From: G051903925 sp051903925
GTDB taxonomy: Bacteria > Pseudomonadota > Alphaproteobacteria > Zavarziniales > Zavarziniaceae
Assembly: GCF_051903925.1 (NCBI RefSeq)
Contig: NZ_CP173678.1
Coordinates: 3,596,001 to 3,660,000, forward strand
Reading direction: 5' to 3'
Length of the DNA: 64,000 nt
Under the pieces are notes generated by a model. That model did not search any database and had not been told where the DNA came from. It saw only the letters and a list, made by a program, of their open reading frames with translations. Numbering within the stretch: the first letter of the stretch is position 1; each line of letters starts with the position of its first letter. Positions 27,805 to 35,848 of the stretch are shown here, piece after piece. The position numbers were made by a program, and so were the translations under genes.

Positions 27805-29040
27805 TCAGGCGGGATCGGTCGGCTCGTCCTCGTCGATCATCTCGTCGATCAGGCCCAGGGCCACGGGTTCGCTGGCCTCGAGCACTTCGACCTCGCGCAG
27901 CTTGCGCGTCACCGCGCGGGTGCGCTTGCCGGCCTCGTCCACCGTGCGGCGGGCGGTGTCGAGCTGCTTGCCCAGCTTCTCCCAGACCTGGCCGTACTTC
28001 TCGAACTCCGCCTTGGCCGCACCCAGGACCTTCCACACCTCGCTTGAGCGCTTCTCGATCGCGAGCGTACGGAAGCCCATCTGCAGGCTGGTCAGCAGGG
28101 CGCCCAGCGTCGTCGGCCCCTGGACCATGATGCGGTGCCGGCTCTGCAGGTCCTGCGCAAGCCCGGGCCGGCGGATCACTTCGGCAAACAGGCCCTCGGT
28201 CGGCAGGTAAAGGATCGCGAAGTCCGTCGAGTGCGGTGGGTGGATGTACTTCTCGCCGATCGTCTTCGCCTGCAGCCTGACCGCGCGCTCCAGGGCAAGC
28301 CCCGCCTTCTCGACCGCGTCCGCGATGCCTGTTTCCTGTGCCGCCAGCAGCCGGTCATAGTCCTCGTGCGGGAACTTGGCGTCGATGGGCAGGAAGACCG
28401 GATCGTCGCCATTGCGTCCGGGCAGGCGAATGGCGAATTCCACCACCTCTCCCGCCCCCGGCACGATGCGGACGTTCGTCGCGTACTGCTCGGGCGTCAG
28501 CATGTCCTCCAGCAGGGCGCCAAGCTGCACCTCGCCCCACGAGCCGCGGCTCTTGACGTTGCTCAGCACGCGCTTCAGGTCGCCAACGCCGGTCGCCAGC
28601 GTCTGCATTTCGCCCAGGCCCTTGTGCACCTGCTCCAGACGGTCGCTGACCAGCGCAAAGGACTCGCCCAGGCGCTTTTCCAGCGTGCCCTGCAGCTTCT
28701 CGTCCACGGTCGCCCGCATCTGCTCCAGCTTTTCCGCATTCTCCGTGCGCAGGCGGTCCAGGTTATCGGCCATGGTGGCGCGCAACTGGTCCTGGCGTTC
28801 GTCCAGCCGGGCGCGGCCCTGTTCGGCTTCACGGCGCAGAGCCTCCAACTGGCCCAGGATCGCCCGGTCCAGGCTTGCCGCCCGCGCCTCCAGCGCCTGG
28901 GCCTGGGCGGTCAGGCTGCCGAGCGCCAGGTCCAGGCCCGGCGGCACCGCCATCGGCTGCGCCTGACGCAGCAGGATCGCCAGGCAAAGCCCCGCCACAA
29001 TGAGGAGAGCGACCAGCACGGCCGCAAGCATCGGATCCAT
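27805..29040 (-). CDS. rmuC: DNA recombination protein RmuC
   Basis: A 411-residue protein with one N-terminal membrane helix (about residues 5-24). A long coiled coil follows to about 150, then the RmuC nuclease-like domain with SRGSWGEVQLGALLEDML, FAIRLPGR, LPIDAKFPHEDYDRLL and YIHPPHSTDFAILYLPTEGLFAEV. RmuC limits inversions at short repeats and has a restriction-endonuclease-like fold. The C-terminus ends in an acidic tail. The family call is secure; the precise activity is not. Confidence 0.93.
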   Translation of the reverse strand: MDPMLAAVLVALLIVAGLCLAILLRQAQPMAVPPGLDLALGSLTAQAQALEARAASLDRAILGQLEALRREAEQGRARLDERQDQLRATMADNLDRLRTENAEKLEQMRATVDEKLQGTLEKRLGESFALVSDRLEQVHKGLGEMQTLATGVGDLKRVLSNVKSRGSWGEVQLGALLEDMLTPEQYATNVRIVPGAGEVVEFAIRLPGRNGDDPVFLPIDAKFPHEDYDRLLAAQETGIADAVEKAGLALERAVRLQAKTIGEKYIHPPHSTDFAILYLPTEGLFAEVIRRPGLAQDLQSRHRIMVQGPTTLGALLTSLQMGFRTLAIEKRSSEVWKVLGAAKAEFEKYGQVWEKLGKQLDTARRTVDEAGKRTRAVTRKLREVEVLEASEPVALGLIDEMIDEDEPTDPA

Positions 29041-29130
29041 CCGTCCTCCCTGGCGATTCGTGTGAACCGCAGTTGACTATGGCGCTGCCGGTGCTGGAAA
29101 CAGGGACCCACAACAAGGGAGGAACGACGC

Positions 29131-30255
29131 ATGGGTCCGCTGTCCGGCGTGAAGGTGATTGAGATTGCAGGCATCGGGCCCGGCCCGTTCTGCGCCATGA
29201 TACTGGCCGACATGGGGGCCGATGTGCTGCGCATCGACCGCGCCGGCGCCAAGGGCTCGCGCCTCGACCTGCTCAACCGCGGCAAACGCTCGATGAGTGC
29301 CGACCTCAAGAACCCCGCGGCAATCGAGACGGTGCTGAAGCTGATCGAGAAGGCCGACGTGCTGACCGAGGGCTTCCGCCCCGGCGTGATGGAGCGGCTG
29401 GGCCTGGGGCCCGACGTCTGCCTCGCCCGCAATCCGAAGCTGGTGTACGGCCGCATGACGGGCTTTGGCCAGACGGGTCCGATGGCCAAGGCAGCGGGCC
29501 ACGACATCAACTACATCGCCATGGCCGGCATGCTGCACATGATCGGCAACCGCGGGGGAAAGCCGGTGCCGCCGGTCAACTTCGTGGGCGACTTCGGCGG
29601 CGGCGGCATGATGCTGGCCTTTGGCATTGCCTGCGCCCTGCTGGAGGCGAAGGCCAGCGGCAAGGGCCAGGTCGTCGATGCCGCCATGGTCGACGGGGCC
29701 GCGGTGCTGGGCACCTTTGCCTATGGCGCGCACAAGGCGGGCACGTGGAAGGACGAGCGCGGCGCCAACGTGATCGACTCGGGCGCGCATTTCTACGACA
29801 CCTACGAGACGAAGGATGGCCGCTACATCTCGATCGGCTCGATCGAGCCGCAGTTCTACGAGGAGCTGATCCGCCTCGCCAACCTGGACCGCGAAACCTA
29901 CAAGCCGCAGATGGACCGCGCCCAGTGGCCGGTGCTGAAGGAGAAGATCGCCGCCGTCTTCAAGGAAAAGACCCGCGACGAATGGTGCGCGATCATGGAG
30001 AACTCGGACGTCTGCTTCGCGCCCGTGCTCTCGCCGTTCGAGGCGCCGAACCATCCCCATAACGTGCACCGCGGCACCTTCATCGAGGTCGACGGCGTGG
30101 TCCAGCCGGGCCCGGCCCCGCGCTTCAGCCGCACGACGCCCGAGGTGCGCGGCCCCGCCCCCCTGCCCGGCGAGCACACCGACGCGGCACTGGGCGAATG
30201 GGGCTTCAGCGCGGACGAGGTGGCCAGGCTGAAAGCCTCCGGCGCCATCGCCTGA
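29131..30255 (+). CDS. Alpha-methylacyl-CoA racemase (CaiB/BaiF CoA-transferase family)
   Basis: A 374-residue class III CoA-transferase-fold protein. The opening GPLSGVKVIEIAGIGPGPFCAMILADMGADV is that of 2-methylacyl-CoA racemases. His124 (GHDINY) and Asp154 (FVGDFGGGG) line up with the catalytic His126/Asp156 pair of the Mycobacterium tuberculosis racemase. The enzyme epimerises (2R)- and (2S)-methylacyl-CoA so that branched chains can enter beta-oxidation. It is divergent from rmuC with a 90-base gap and ends four bases before the convergent HPP gene. Confidence 0.85.
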   Translation: MGPLSGVKVIEIAGIGPGPFCAMILADMGADVLRIDRAGAKGSRLDLLNRGKRSMSADLKNPAAIETVLKLIEKADVLTEGFRPGVMERLGLGPDVCLARNPKLVYGRMTGFGQTGPMAKAAGHDINYIAMAGMLHMIGNRGGKPVPPVNFVGDFGGGGMMLAFGIACALLEAKASGKGQVVDAAMVDGAAVLGTFAYGAHKAGTWKDERGANVIDSGAHFYDTYETKDGRYISIGSIEPQFYEELIRLANLDRETYKPQMDRAQWPVLKEKIAAVFKEKTRDEWCAIMENSDVCFAPVLSPFEAPNHPHNVHRGTFIEVDGVVQPGPAPRFSRTTPEVRGPAPLPGEHTDAALGEWGFSADEVARLKASGAIA

Positions 30256-30259
30256 TGGG

Positions 30260-31366
30260 TCAGGGCGGGGCGCCTGTCCCGTCCGATCCCCCTGCGGCGA
30301 CGCGCTCGGCGACATAGCCGCGCCACAGGGCGGCGATCAGGTCGGTCTGCGTGATCATGCCGGCCAGCCGTCCGTCCGCTTCCACCACCAGGGCCACATG
30401 GTGGACGCCGTTGGAGAGCAGCGGCAGCAGTTCGTCCACCGGCGTCCGGGGCGTGGTGCGGCAGGTGGCCGGCGCCATCACCGTTTCCACCCGGCGTCCC
30501 ATGCCGGCCAGCAGCTCCGCATGGCTGACCAGGCCGAGCAGTCGGCCATCGTCGTCGACGACCGGCATGGCCGCCAGCCGGTGCTCCAGCATGCGGTCGC
30601 GCGCGTGGCCCACGCCTTCGTCGGCGCGGGCCACGATCAGGTCGCGCGACATGATCGCGGCACAGCGGATCTCGCCCTGCAGGCGGCGATGGGCGCGTGC
30701 CTCCACCTGGCGGAACACCGCGTCCAGGTCCTCGCGCGAGACGTCCAGCAACTCGTCATAGCGGGCCAGCACGGCGTCGATGTCGGCGGCCGTGTAGCCG
30801 ATGCGGTCCTGCGGGGCGGGATCGGCGGTGCCGTGCGGATTGGCCGGCACCGCGGCCACGCGATGGGGATAGCGATGCCCGGTCGCGTTGTTGACGGCCC
30901 ACGCCATCGCCAGAAGCACAGCGGAGTTGAGGCCGACCGGCGCCAGCGCGAAGCTCCAGCCGGCATGGCTGACGGTGGCCCCGCCAATGACGCAGGTCAG
31001 GGCAACCGCCCCGCCCGGCGGATGCAGGCAACGCGCCAGGCGCATCACCAGGATCGCCAGGCCGACCGCCGGTCCCGCCGCCAGCAGCGGATCGGGGATC
31101 AGCTTGGCGCAGGCAATGCCCGCGAAGGCCGACAGGACATTGCCGCCGATCACCGACCAGGGCTGCGCCAGCGGACTGGCCGGCACCGCGAAGAGCAGCA
31201 CGGCCGAGGCCCCCATCGGCGCCACCAGGATCGGCAGGCTTTCCATGGAGCCGAGCGCCACCCAGCCCAGCAGGGCGGTGACCAGAATGCCGGCGACGGC
31301 GCCCAGGGCAGGCCGGCCGTGGTCCAGGCGCCGCAGCGCCTGGCGCGCGAAGGATGCATCGCTCAA
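30260..31366 (-). CDS. HPP family membrane protein with two CBS domains
   Basis: A 368-residue protein. The N-terminal half has about four membrane helices and the HPP signature (CLHPPGGAVALTCVIGG), with the preceding block PMGASAVLLFAVPASPLAQPW. The C-terminal half holds two CBS repeats (about 235-290 and 300-350), which usually bind adenine nucleotides. HPP proteins have been linked to nitrite transport in plant and cyanobacterial work, so an anion transporter gated by energy state is possible. The nearby hmp and nsrR genes make a nitrogen-oxide link attractive but unproven. Confidence 0.85.
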   Translation of the reverse strand: MSDASFARQALRRLDHGRPALGAVAGILVTALLGWVALGSMESLPILVAPMGASAVLLFAVPASPLAQPWSVIGGNVLSAFAGIACAKLIPDPLLAAGPAVGLAILVMRLARCLHPPGGAVALTCVIGGATVSHAGWSFALAPVGLNSAVLLAMAWAVNNATGHRYPHRVAAVPANPHGTADPAPQDRIGYTAADIDAVLARYDELLDVSREDLDAVFRQVEARAHRRLQGEIRCAAIMSRDLIVARADEGVGHARDRMLEHRLAAMPVVDDDGRLLGLVSHAELLAGMGRRVETVMAPATCRTTPRTPVDELLPLLSNGVHHVALVVEADGRLAGMITQTDLIAALWRGYVAERVAAGGSDGTGAPP

Positions 31367-31464
31367 GGAGAAGGACCCGCTGCATACGCTGTTCAGGGGG
31401 CGGCAGGCTAGCCGGAACGGGACCGGCCGCCCATCGCCATCGTGACCGTCGCCATTGCCTGTCG

Positions 31465-32679
31465 TCAGGCGGCCAGAACCTCGTCCGCGGGGCCGAAGAA
31501 CTCATAGTGGATCCGGTCGGACGACACGCCCGCACGGGCCAGCGCCGGCACCATGGCCCGCAGGAAGGGGCGCGGACCGCACAGGAAGTAGTCCGCCTCC
31601 GCCACCGGCGTCTGCTCTGCCAGCCACGCGCCCCCGATCAGGCCGGCATGATCGTAGTCGCGTCCGGCGACATCCTGCGGGGCCGGCACCTGGTAGAAGG
31701 TCGTGACCCGCGCCGTGGCGCCATGGCGGGCGGCCAGGCCCCTCACCTCCTCCCCCAGTGCGTGGCTGGCGCCGTCCAGCGTGCCGTGGACGAAGTGCAC
31801 CGCCGCCCCCGGATGATGCTCGACCAGGGCGTGCAGCATGGCGACCATCGGCGTCAGGCCGACGCCCCCGGACAGCAGGACGATGGGCCGCTGCGGCGCC
31901 TCGGGCAGGACGAAGTCGCCAGATGGCGGCGCCACCTTCAGGACCGTGCCGACCGTCGCCGTGTCATGCAGCCAGGTCGACGCGACGCCGCGCTCCTCCC
32001 GCTTCACGCTGATGCGGTAGGTCCGACCGTCATGCCCCCCGGAAATCGAGTAGGTGCGCTTGACCGGCGGCTGGCCCGGGACGTCCAGCCACAGGGTCAG
32101 GTACTGGCCCGGACGCGCACGCAGCACGGGACCATTGTCGACGGGGCGCAGCACGAACGAGGTGATAACGGCGCTTTCCCGCGTGATCCGCTCGATCGCG
32201 AACGGACGCCAGCCGCGCCAGCCGCCCTCCGCCTCCGCCAGCTCCCGATAGAGCGCGCGTTCGCGCCCGATCAGCACATCGGCCAGCACCTGGTAGGCCC
32301 TGCCCCACGCCGCCAGGATGTCGGGTGTCGCGGCAGGTCCCAGCACATGGGCGATGGCACCCAGCAGCGCCTCCCCGACAAAGGCATAGTGGGCGGGCTG
32401 GATCTGGGCCCCGACATGCTTCTGGGCGATCCGCTCCACCGCGGGCAGCAGGGCGGCCAGATTGTCGATGTTCGCGGCATAGGCCAGGACCGCGGCGGCC
32501 AGCGCCTTCTGCTGCGGGCTCTCGCCGGCCTGATGCGACTGGTTGAACAGGGCGCGGATCTCCGCGTTGCAGAACAGCCGGGCGTACATCTCCCGCACGA
32601 TGTCAGCGCCGTGCGCCTGCAGGGCCGGAACGGTTGCCTTGACGAGGGCGATCGTGGACGCGTCGAGATTCTGTGCCAT
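31465..32679 (-). CDS. hmp: Nitric oxide dioxygenase (flavohaemoglobin)
   Basis: A 404-residue, three-domain enzyme that converts NO and O2 to nitrate with NAD(P)H. The globin domain (about 1-140) has the proximal His88 in IAQKHVG and the distal Tyr32 in MYARLF. The FAD domain contains RTYSIS. The NAD domain contains LLSGGVGLTPMVAML and FLCGPRPFLRAM. The ATG at 32679 is used; ATG at 32688 is an alternative. It is divergent from an NsrR-type repressor gene, and two candidate operators lie between them. Confidence 0.95.
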   Translation of the reverse strand: MAQNLDASTIALVKATVPALQAHGADIVREMYARLFCNAEIRALFNQSHQAGESPQQKALAAAVLAYAANIDNLAALLPAVERIAQKHVGAQIQPAHYAFVGEALLGAIAHVLGPAATPDILAAWGRAYQVLADVLIGRERALYRELAEAEGGWRGWRPFAIERITRESAVITSFVLRPVDNGPVLRARPGQYLTLWLDVPGQPPVKRTYSISGGHDGRTYRISVKREERGVASTWLHDTATVGTVLKVAPPSGDFVLPEAPQRPIVLLSGGVGLTPMVAMLHALVEHHPGAAVHFVHGTLDGASHALGEEVRGLAARHGATARVTTFYQVPAPQDVAGRDYDHAGLIGGAWLAEQTPVAEADYFLCGPRPFLRAMVPALARAGVSSDRIHYEFFGPADEVLAA

Positions 32680-32731
32680 CGGGATCATCCGGGTTGGAGA
32701 CTGTGGGCCGGCCTGCGCGAGGCCAGTAATC

Positions 32732-32748
32732 ATGCATGTGCAATGCAT
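32732..32748. promoter_or_regulatory. Candidate NsrR operator 1
   Basis: ATGCAT-N5-ATGCAT, with half-site starts 11 bases apart. It lies 53 bases upstream of the hmp start. The core resembles the known NsrR half-site AAGATGCATTT. A second site with the same layout lies 20 bases further on, in the same divergent gap. Confidence 0.6.
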
Positions 32749-32768
32749 CTATCCCGTCGCCTTGAAAG

Positions 32769-32785
32769 ATGCAACGGCAATGCAT
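32769..32785. promoter_or_regulatory. Candidate NsrR operator 2
   Basis: ATGCAA-N5-ATGCAT, preceded by AAAG so that the left half reads AAAGATGCAA, close to the NsrR consensus half-site. Its layout is identical to operator 1. It lies about 48 bases upstream of nsrR, suggesting that the regulator also controls itself. Confidence 0.6.
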
Positions 32786-32832
32786 ATTATGTCGCACAGA
32801 GGCTGCCCCCTCGGCCCCCTTGGGAACCCGCC

Positions 32833-33273
32833 ATGCGCCTGACCCTGTTCACGGACTATGCGCTGCGTGTGCTGCTGTACCTGGGCACGCACCAGGATCG
32901 CCTGTGCTCGATCGCCGAGGTGGCGCGGGCCTATGCCATTTCGCAGAACCACCTGATGAAGGTCGTCAACGACCTGGCCCGCAACGGCTATGTCGAGAGC
33001 GTGCGTGGGCGGGCGGGCGGCATCCGGCTGGGCCGCGCGCCGGCGACGATCAACATCGGCGCGCTGGTCCGCCACACGGAGGACAGTTTCGACCTGGTCG
33101 ATTGCGGATCCTGCGTGGCCGCCCCGGCCTGCGGCCTGACGGGCATGTTCCGCGAGGCCCTGGCCGCTTTCCTGGCCGTGCTGGACCGCTACACGCTGGC
33201 CGACCTGATGACGCGACGCGGCGACCTGGCCGCCCTCTTCATCCTGCCCGAGGCGGCGCCTCAGCCACCCTGA
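32833..33273 (+). CDS. nsrR: Rrf2-family NO-sensing regulator, NsrR-type
   Basis: A 146-residue winged-helix regulator starting MRLTLFTDYALRVLLYLGTH, the standard NsrR N-terminus, with the DNA-recognition helix near QNHLMKVVNDLARNGYV. The iron-sulfur ligands are Cys91, Cys94 and Cys100 (CGSCVAAPAC), a tighter first spacing than the 91/96/102 of E. coli NsrR. The cluster reacts with NO and releases the repressor from DNA. The divergent hmp and the two operator-like sites support NO-responsive control. Confidence 0.88.
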   Translation: MRLTLFTDYALRVLLYLGTHQDRLCSIAEVARAYAISQNHLMKVVNDLARNGYVESVRGRAGGIRLGRAPATINIGALVRHTEDSFDLVDCGSCVAAPACGLTGMFREALAAFLAVLDRYTLADLMTRRGDLAALFILPEAAPQPP

Positions 33274-33290
33274 GCCTCAGCCACCCTGAG
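33259..33290. repeat. Perfect 16-bp tandem duplication across two convergent stops
   Basis: The unit CCTCAGCCACCCTGAG occurs twice without mismatch at 33259-33274 and 33275-33290. The first copy holds the nsrR stop codon and the second holds the mscS-type stop codon on the other strand. Each unit can itself form a small hairpin (CTCAG/CTGAG). Confidence 0.9.
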
Positions 33291-35493
33291 CCTCAGGCGG
33301 CCCTGGCAAGCGGAGGTTGAGCGGCGGCGCTCGGCCGGCCTTGTCCTCGCCCATGTAGAGGGTGATGTGGGGGAACGGTATCTCGATCCCCCGGCGATCG
33401 AAGACGTCCTTTATGAGTTCGTTGAAGGTGCGGCCGATGCCCCACTGCTTGCCGGCCACGGTCTTGATCCGCGCCCGCACGGTCACGGCCGAGTCGCCCA
33501 GTGCGGTCACCCCCTGGATGTCGAGCGGCTCCAGGATATTGTCCTTCGCGTCCGTCGCCATCAGCAGGTCGAAGGCCTCCCGCATTGCATCCTTCACCTC
33601 GGCGATGTTCTCGCGATAGGCGACCCCGATCTCGGCCACATGATAGGAAAAGCCCTTCATCATGTTGGACACCAGGCCCACCGACGAGAACGGCACAAGG
33701 TGCACGGTGCCGTCGAGCGAGCGGATCGAGACGGAGCGGATGGTCAGGCGCTCGACCACCCCGGACTTGCCCCCGGCTTCGACCACGTCGCCTTCGTTCA
33801 TCACGTTCTCAAGCTGGATGAACACGCCGGTGATGATGTCCTCGACGAACTTCTGGGCGCCGAAGCCGATCGCCAGGCCCAGCACGCCGGCACCGGCCAG
33901 TAATGGCCCGATATTGATGCCCAGCTGCGCCAGGGCCAGCATGATGACGAACACCGCCAAGACGACGGTGAAGGCATTGCGCCCCAGGGCCAGCAAGGTC
34001 TTTTCCCGCGCTGTTGGCACCGTCCCGAAATTGGGGTTCAGGCGGTACTCGACCCACGATGACATGACCAGGTAAAGGACATACCCGACGAGCAGGATCA
34101 GCCCAGCACTGATCACGGCATAGATCACCTGGCGCCCCGCCTCGCTGGCCAGCCAGGCCTGCATGTCGACCAGGCCCCAGACATGGGCGATCGCGACAAC
34201 CACCGCGATCAGGACCAGGGTGCGGATCACCTGCATCACGCGCGGCACCACCGCCAGCAGTCGTGCCTCAAGCAGCGGCAGTCGCTCGCGGGTGCTGGCC
34301 GGCAGGCGGACACCGGCCCGCATTGCGCGCGAGATCAGGGTGATGGCCAGCGCGCCGATGGCGACCGCCAGGACCGACTGGGCCGAAGCCGCCAGCATGA
34401 AGGGCAGCGCGCCGGCCGGATTGGCCAGCCAGACGACCAGGATCGCCAGCAGATAGGCGATGGCCACGACATGCCAATAGGTGCCAAGAAAGGCCAGTGC
34501 GCGGGACAGCGGGTCGCTTCGGCCGTGCCCGGCGCGGGACTGCATAGCCTTGCGCACCGGCTCGCGATTGCGCAGGACCAGGACGATGGCCAGGATCGTC
34601 GCGGCGATCATTGCAGTGGCCCGCAGCGCCTGGGCCGTGGCGGGCCCGACATGCCCCGCCACCACGGGCGCCGCAAACATGAACGTGTAGCCCACTAGGC
34701 CGATCAGGCGGGCGCCCCAGAAGTACCAATAGGCGGCCGTCGTGTCGGACATGGGTGGCAGCCGCAGGGCCAGTTCCCGCGGCGACAGCAGCACGCGGAG
34801 CGCGACCTTGACCAGTTCGACAACCAGGAACGCATTCAGCAGCAAGGCGTGGTCGATGCTCATGACACCGACCGGTCCGGTCAGCAGGTACAGCGAGACG
34901 CCATAGCCCGCCACCCAGGCAAGCACGATACCGGCGACATCCAGCGTCAGCGCGCCGATGATGCCAATGGCCAGCACCACGACACCCCGTCCTTGGGCGT
35001 GGCGTCCCAGGGCGTGCCGGGCAACGCGCACCACGCGGCCCAGCATCAGCCGCGCCAGGAGCAAGGCCAGGGCAAGGCCGGCCAGGTTGGCCAGCCCCAA
35101 CGCCACCGGGTCCAGGCCCGCCGCCTGGGCCCGTTGCAGGGCGGCACGCCCTTCGCCCGCGATCGTGCCCACGGCCCCGATGGCCGCGGCGCCGCTTTCG
35201 GCGACGGTGCGGGTATAGTCCGCGATCTGACGCGCGACGGTCGGCTCGACCTCGTCCCTGGTGGCCTGCGGCACCGGGGCGGCGCCGTCTCCGGCCCGCA
35301 GGCGGGCCAGAAGCTCCGCCCGCGCGCCCTCGTCCTCCAGCACGCGGATCAACTCGTCGACGGCGGTGCTCCGCGCGGCAGCGTTCTCGCTGGCAGCGTT
35401 CTCGGCCTGGGCGGGCTGGAGTCCCGGAACCTGCGCTGCGGCGGGGGTGACGAGGATCGCCACAAGGATCAGGACTCGGGCGACGAAATGCAT
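33277..35493 (-). CDS. Mechanosensitive ion channel, MscS family, extended form
   Basis: A 738-residue protein. Residues 1-20 are a signal peptide (MHFVARVLILVAILVTPAAA). A periplasmic, partly helical region runs to about 130. It is followed by many membrane helices and then the MscS core: a pore helix region near LGLAIGFGAQKFVEDIITGVFIQLEN and the cytoplasmic beta domain (NEGDVVEAGGKSGVVERLTIRSVSIRSLDG). It is much larger than minimal MscS (about 286 residues) and is of the multi-helix type. It releases solutes on hypo-osmotic shock. Only three bases separate its stop from that of nsrR. Confidence 0.9.
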   Translation of the reverse strand: MHFVARVLILVAILVTPAAAQVPGLQPAQAENAASENAAARSTAVDELIRVLEDEGARAELLARLRAGDGAAPVPQATRDEVEPTVARQIADYTRTVAESGAAAIGAVGTIAGEGRAALQRAQAAGLDPVALGLANLAGLALALLLARLMLGRVVRVARHALGRHAQGRGVVVLAIGIIGALTLDVAGIVLAWVAGYGVSLYLLTGPVGVMSIDHALLLNAFLVVELVKVALRVLLSPRELALRLPPMSDTTAAYWYFWGARLIGLVGYTFMFAAPVVAGHVGPATAQALRATAMIAATILAIVLVLRNREPVRKAMQSRAGHGRSDPLSRALAFLGTYWHVVAIAYLLAILVVWLANPAGALPFMLAASAQSVLAVAIGALAITLISRAMRAGVRLPASTRERLPLLEARLLAVVPRVMQVIRTLVLIAVVVAIAHVWGLVDMQAWLASEAGRQVIYAVISAGLILLVGYVLYLVMSSWVEYRLNPNFGTVPTAREKTLLALGRNAFTVVLAVFVIMLALAQLGINIGPLLAGAGVLGLAIGFGAQKFVEDIITGVFIQLENVMNEGDVVEAGGKSGVVERLTIRSVSIRSLDGTVHLVPFSSVGLVSNMMKGFSYHVAEIGVAYRENIAEVKDAMREAFDLLMATDAKDNILEPLDIQGVTALGDSAVTVRARIKTVAGKQWGIGRTFNELIKDVFDRRGIEIPFPHITLYMGEDKAGRAPPLNLRLPGPPEAQGG

Positions 35494-35848
35494 GGGCGAA
35501 CGGCTCTCGGTCTGGGACAGGCTCCGGGATGAAGAGCCAAAGCATGTCCGACCGATCCGTCAGATCAACCCTTGCGGCCAGAATTGCTGTGCATACGGCC
35601 ATGCGCGCAACCTTTGGCCAATCCCCGCATTTACGCCCGGTTGACCTTCAGGCTTGGTGGATCTGACGTGCAGAATTTCCTGTCACGCGCTTTCCTCATG
35701 CCGTCTGCGGGAGAGCAGACAGCACCGCTCATCCCCGCCTTCGCAGGGATGAGCGGATGGACGCAAGCGCGTGAACTGGGCTGCGCGACGAAAGCGTCGA
35801 GCAGGCCCGGAAGCCTGGGGCCGCGCGGCCGCTGCTAGCCCTCTTCCC
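35494..35848. other. Intergenic region, 355 bases, with two hairpins
   Basis: No convincing gene is seen. The left part should hold the promoter of the minus-strand mscS-type gene. The right part holds two hairpins: GTCTGC at 35703-35708 with 35715-35720, and a perfect 11-base-pair stem at 35725-35735 and 35746-35756. Both lie downstream of nothing on the plus strand and upstream of mscS on the minus strand. Confidence 0.6.
35725..35756. repeat. Palindromic intergenic element (CTCATCCC type)
   Basis: CCGCTCATCCC pairs perfectly with GGGATGAGCGG across a ten-base loop that contains CGCCTTCG. This sequence type (CATCCCCGC-CTTCGC-GGGATGA) closely resembles short palindromic repeats common between genes in alphaproteobacteria. 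Only this one clear copy is seen in the window. Confidence 0.6.

Noticed and set aside
35725..35756. A rho-independent terminator for a plus-strand gene
   Set aside because: No plus-strand gene ends upstream; the element looks like a dispersed palindrome instead.
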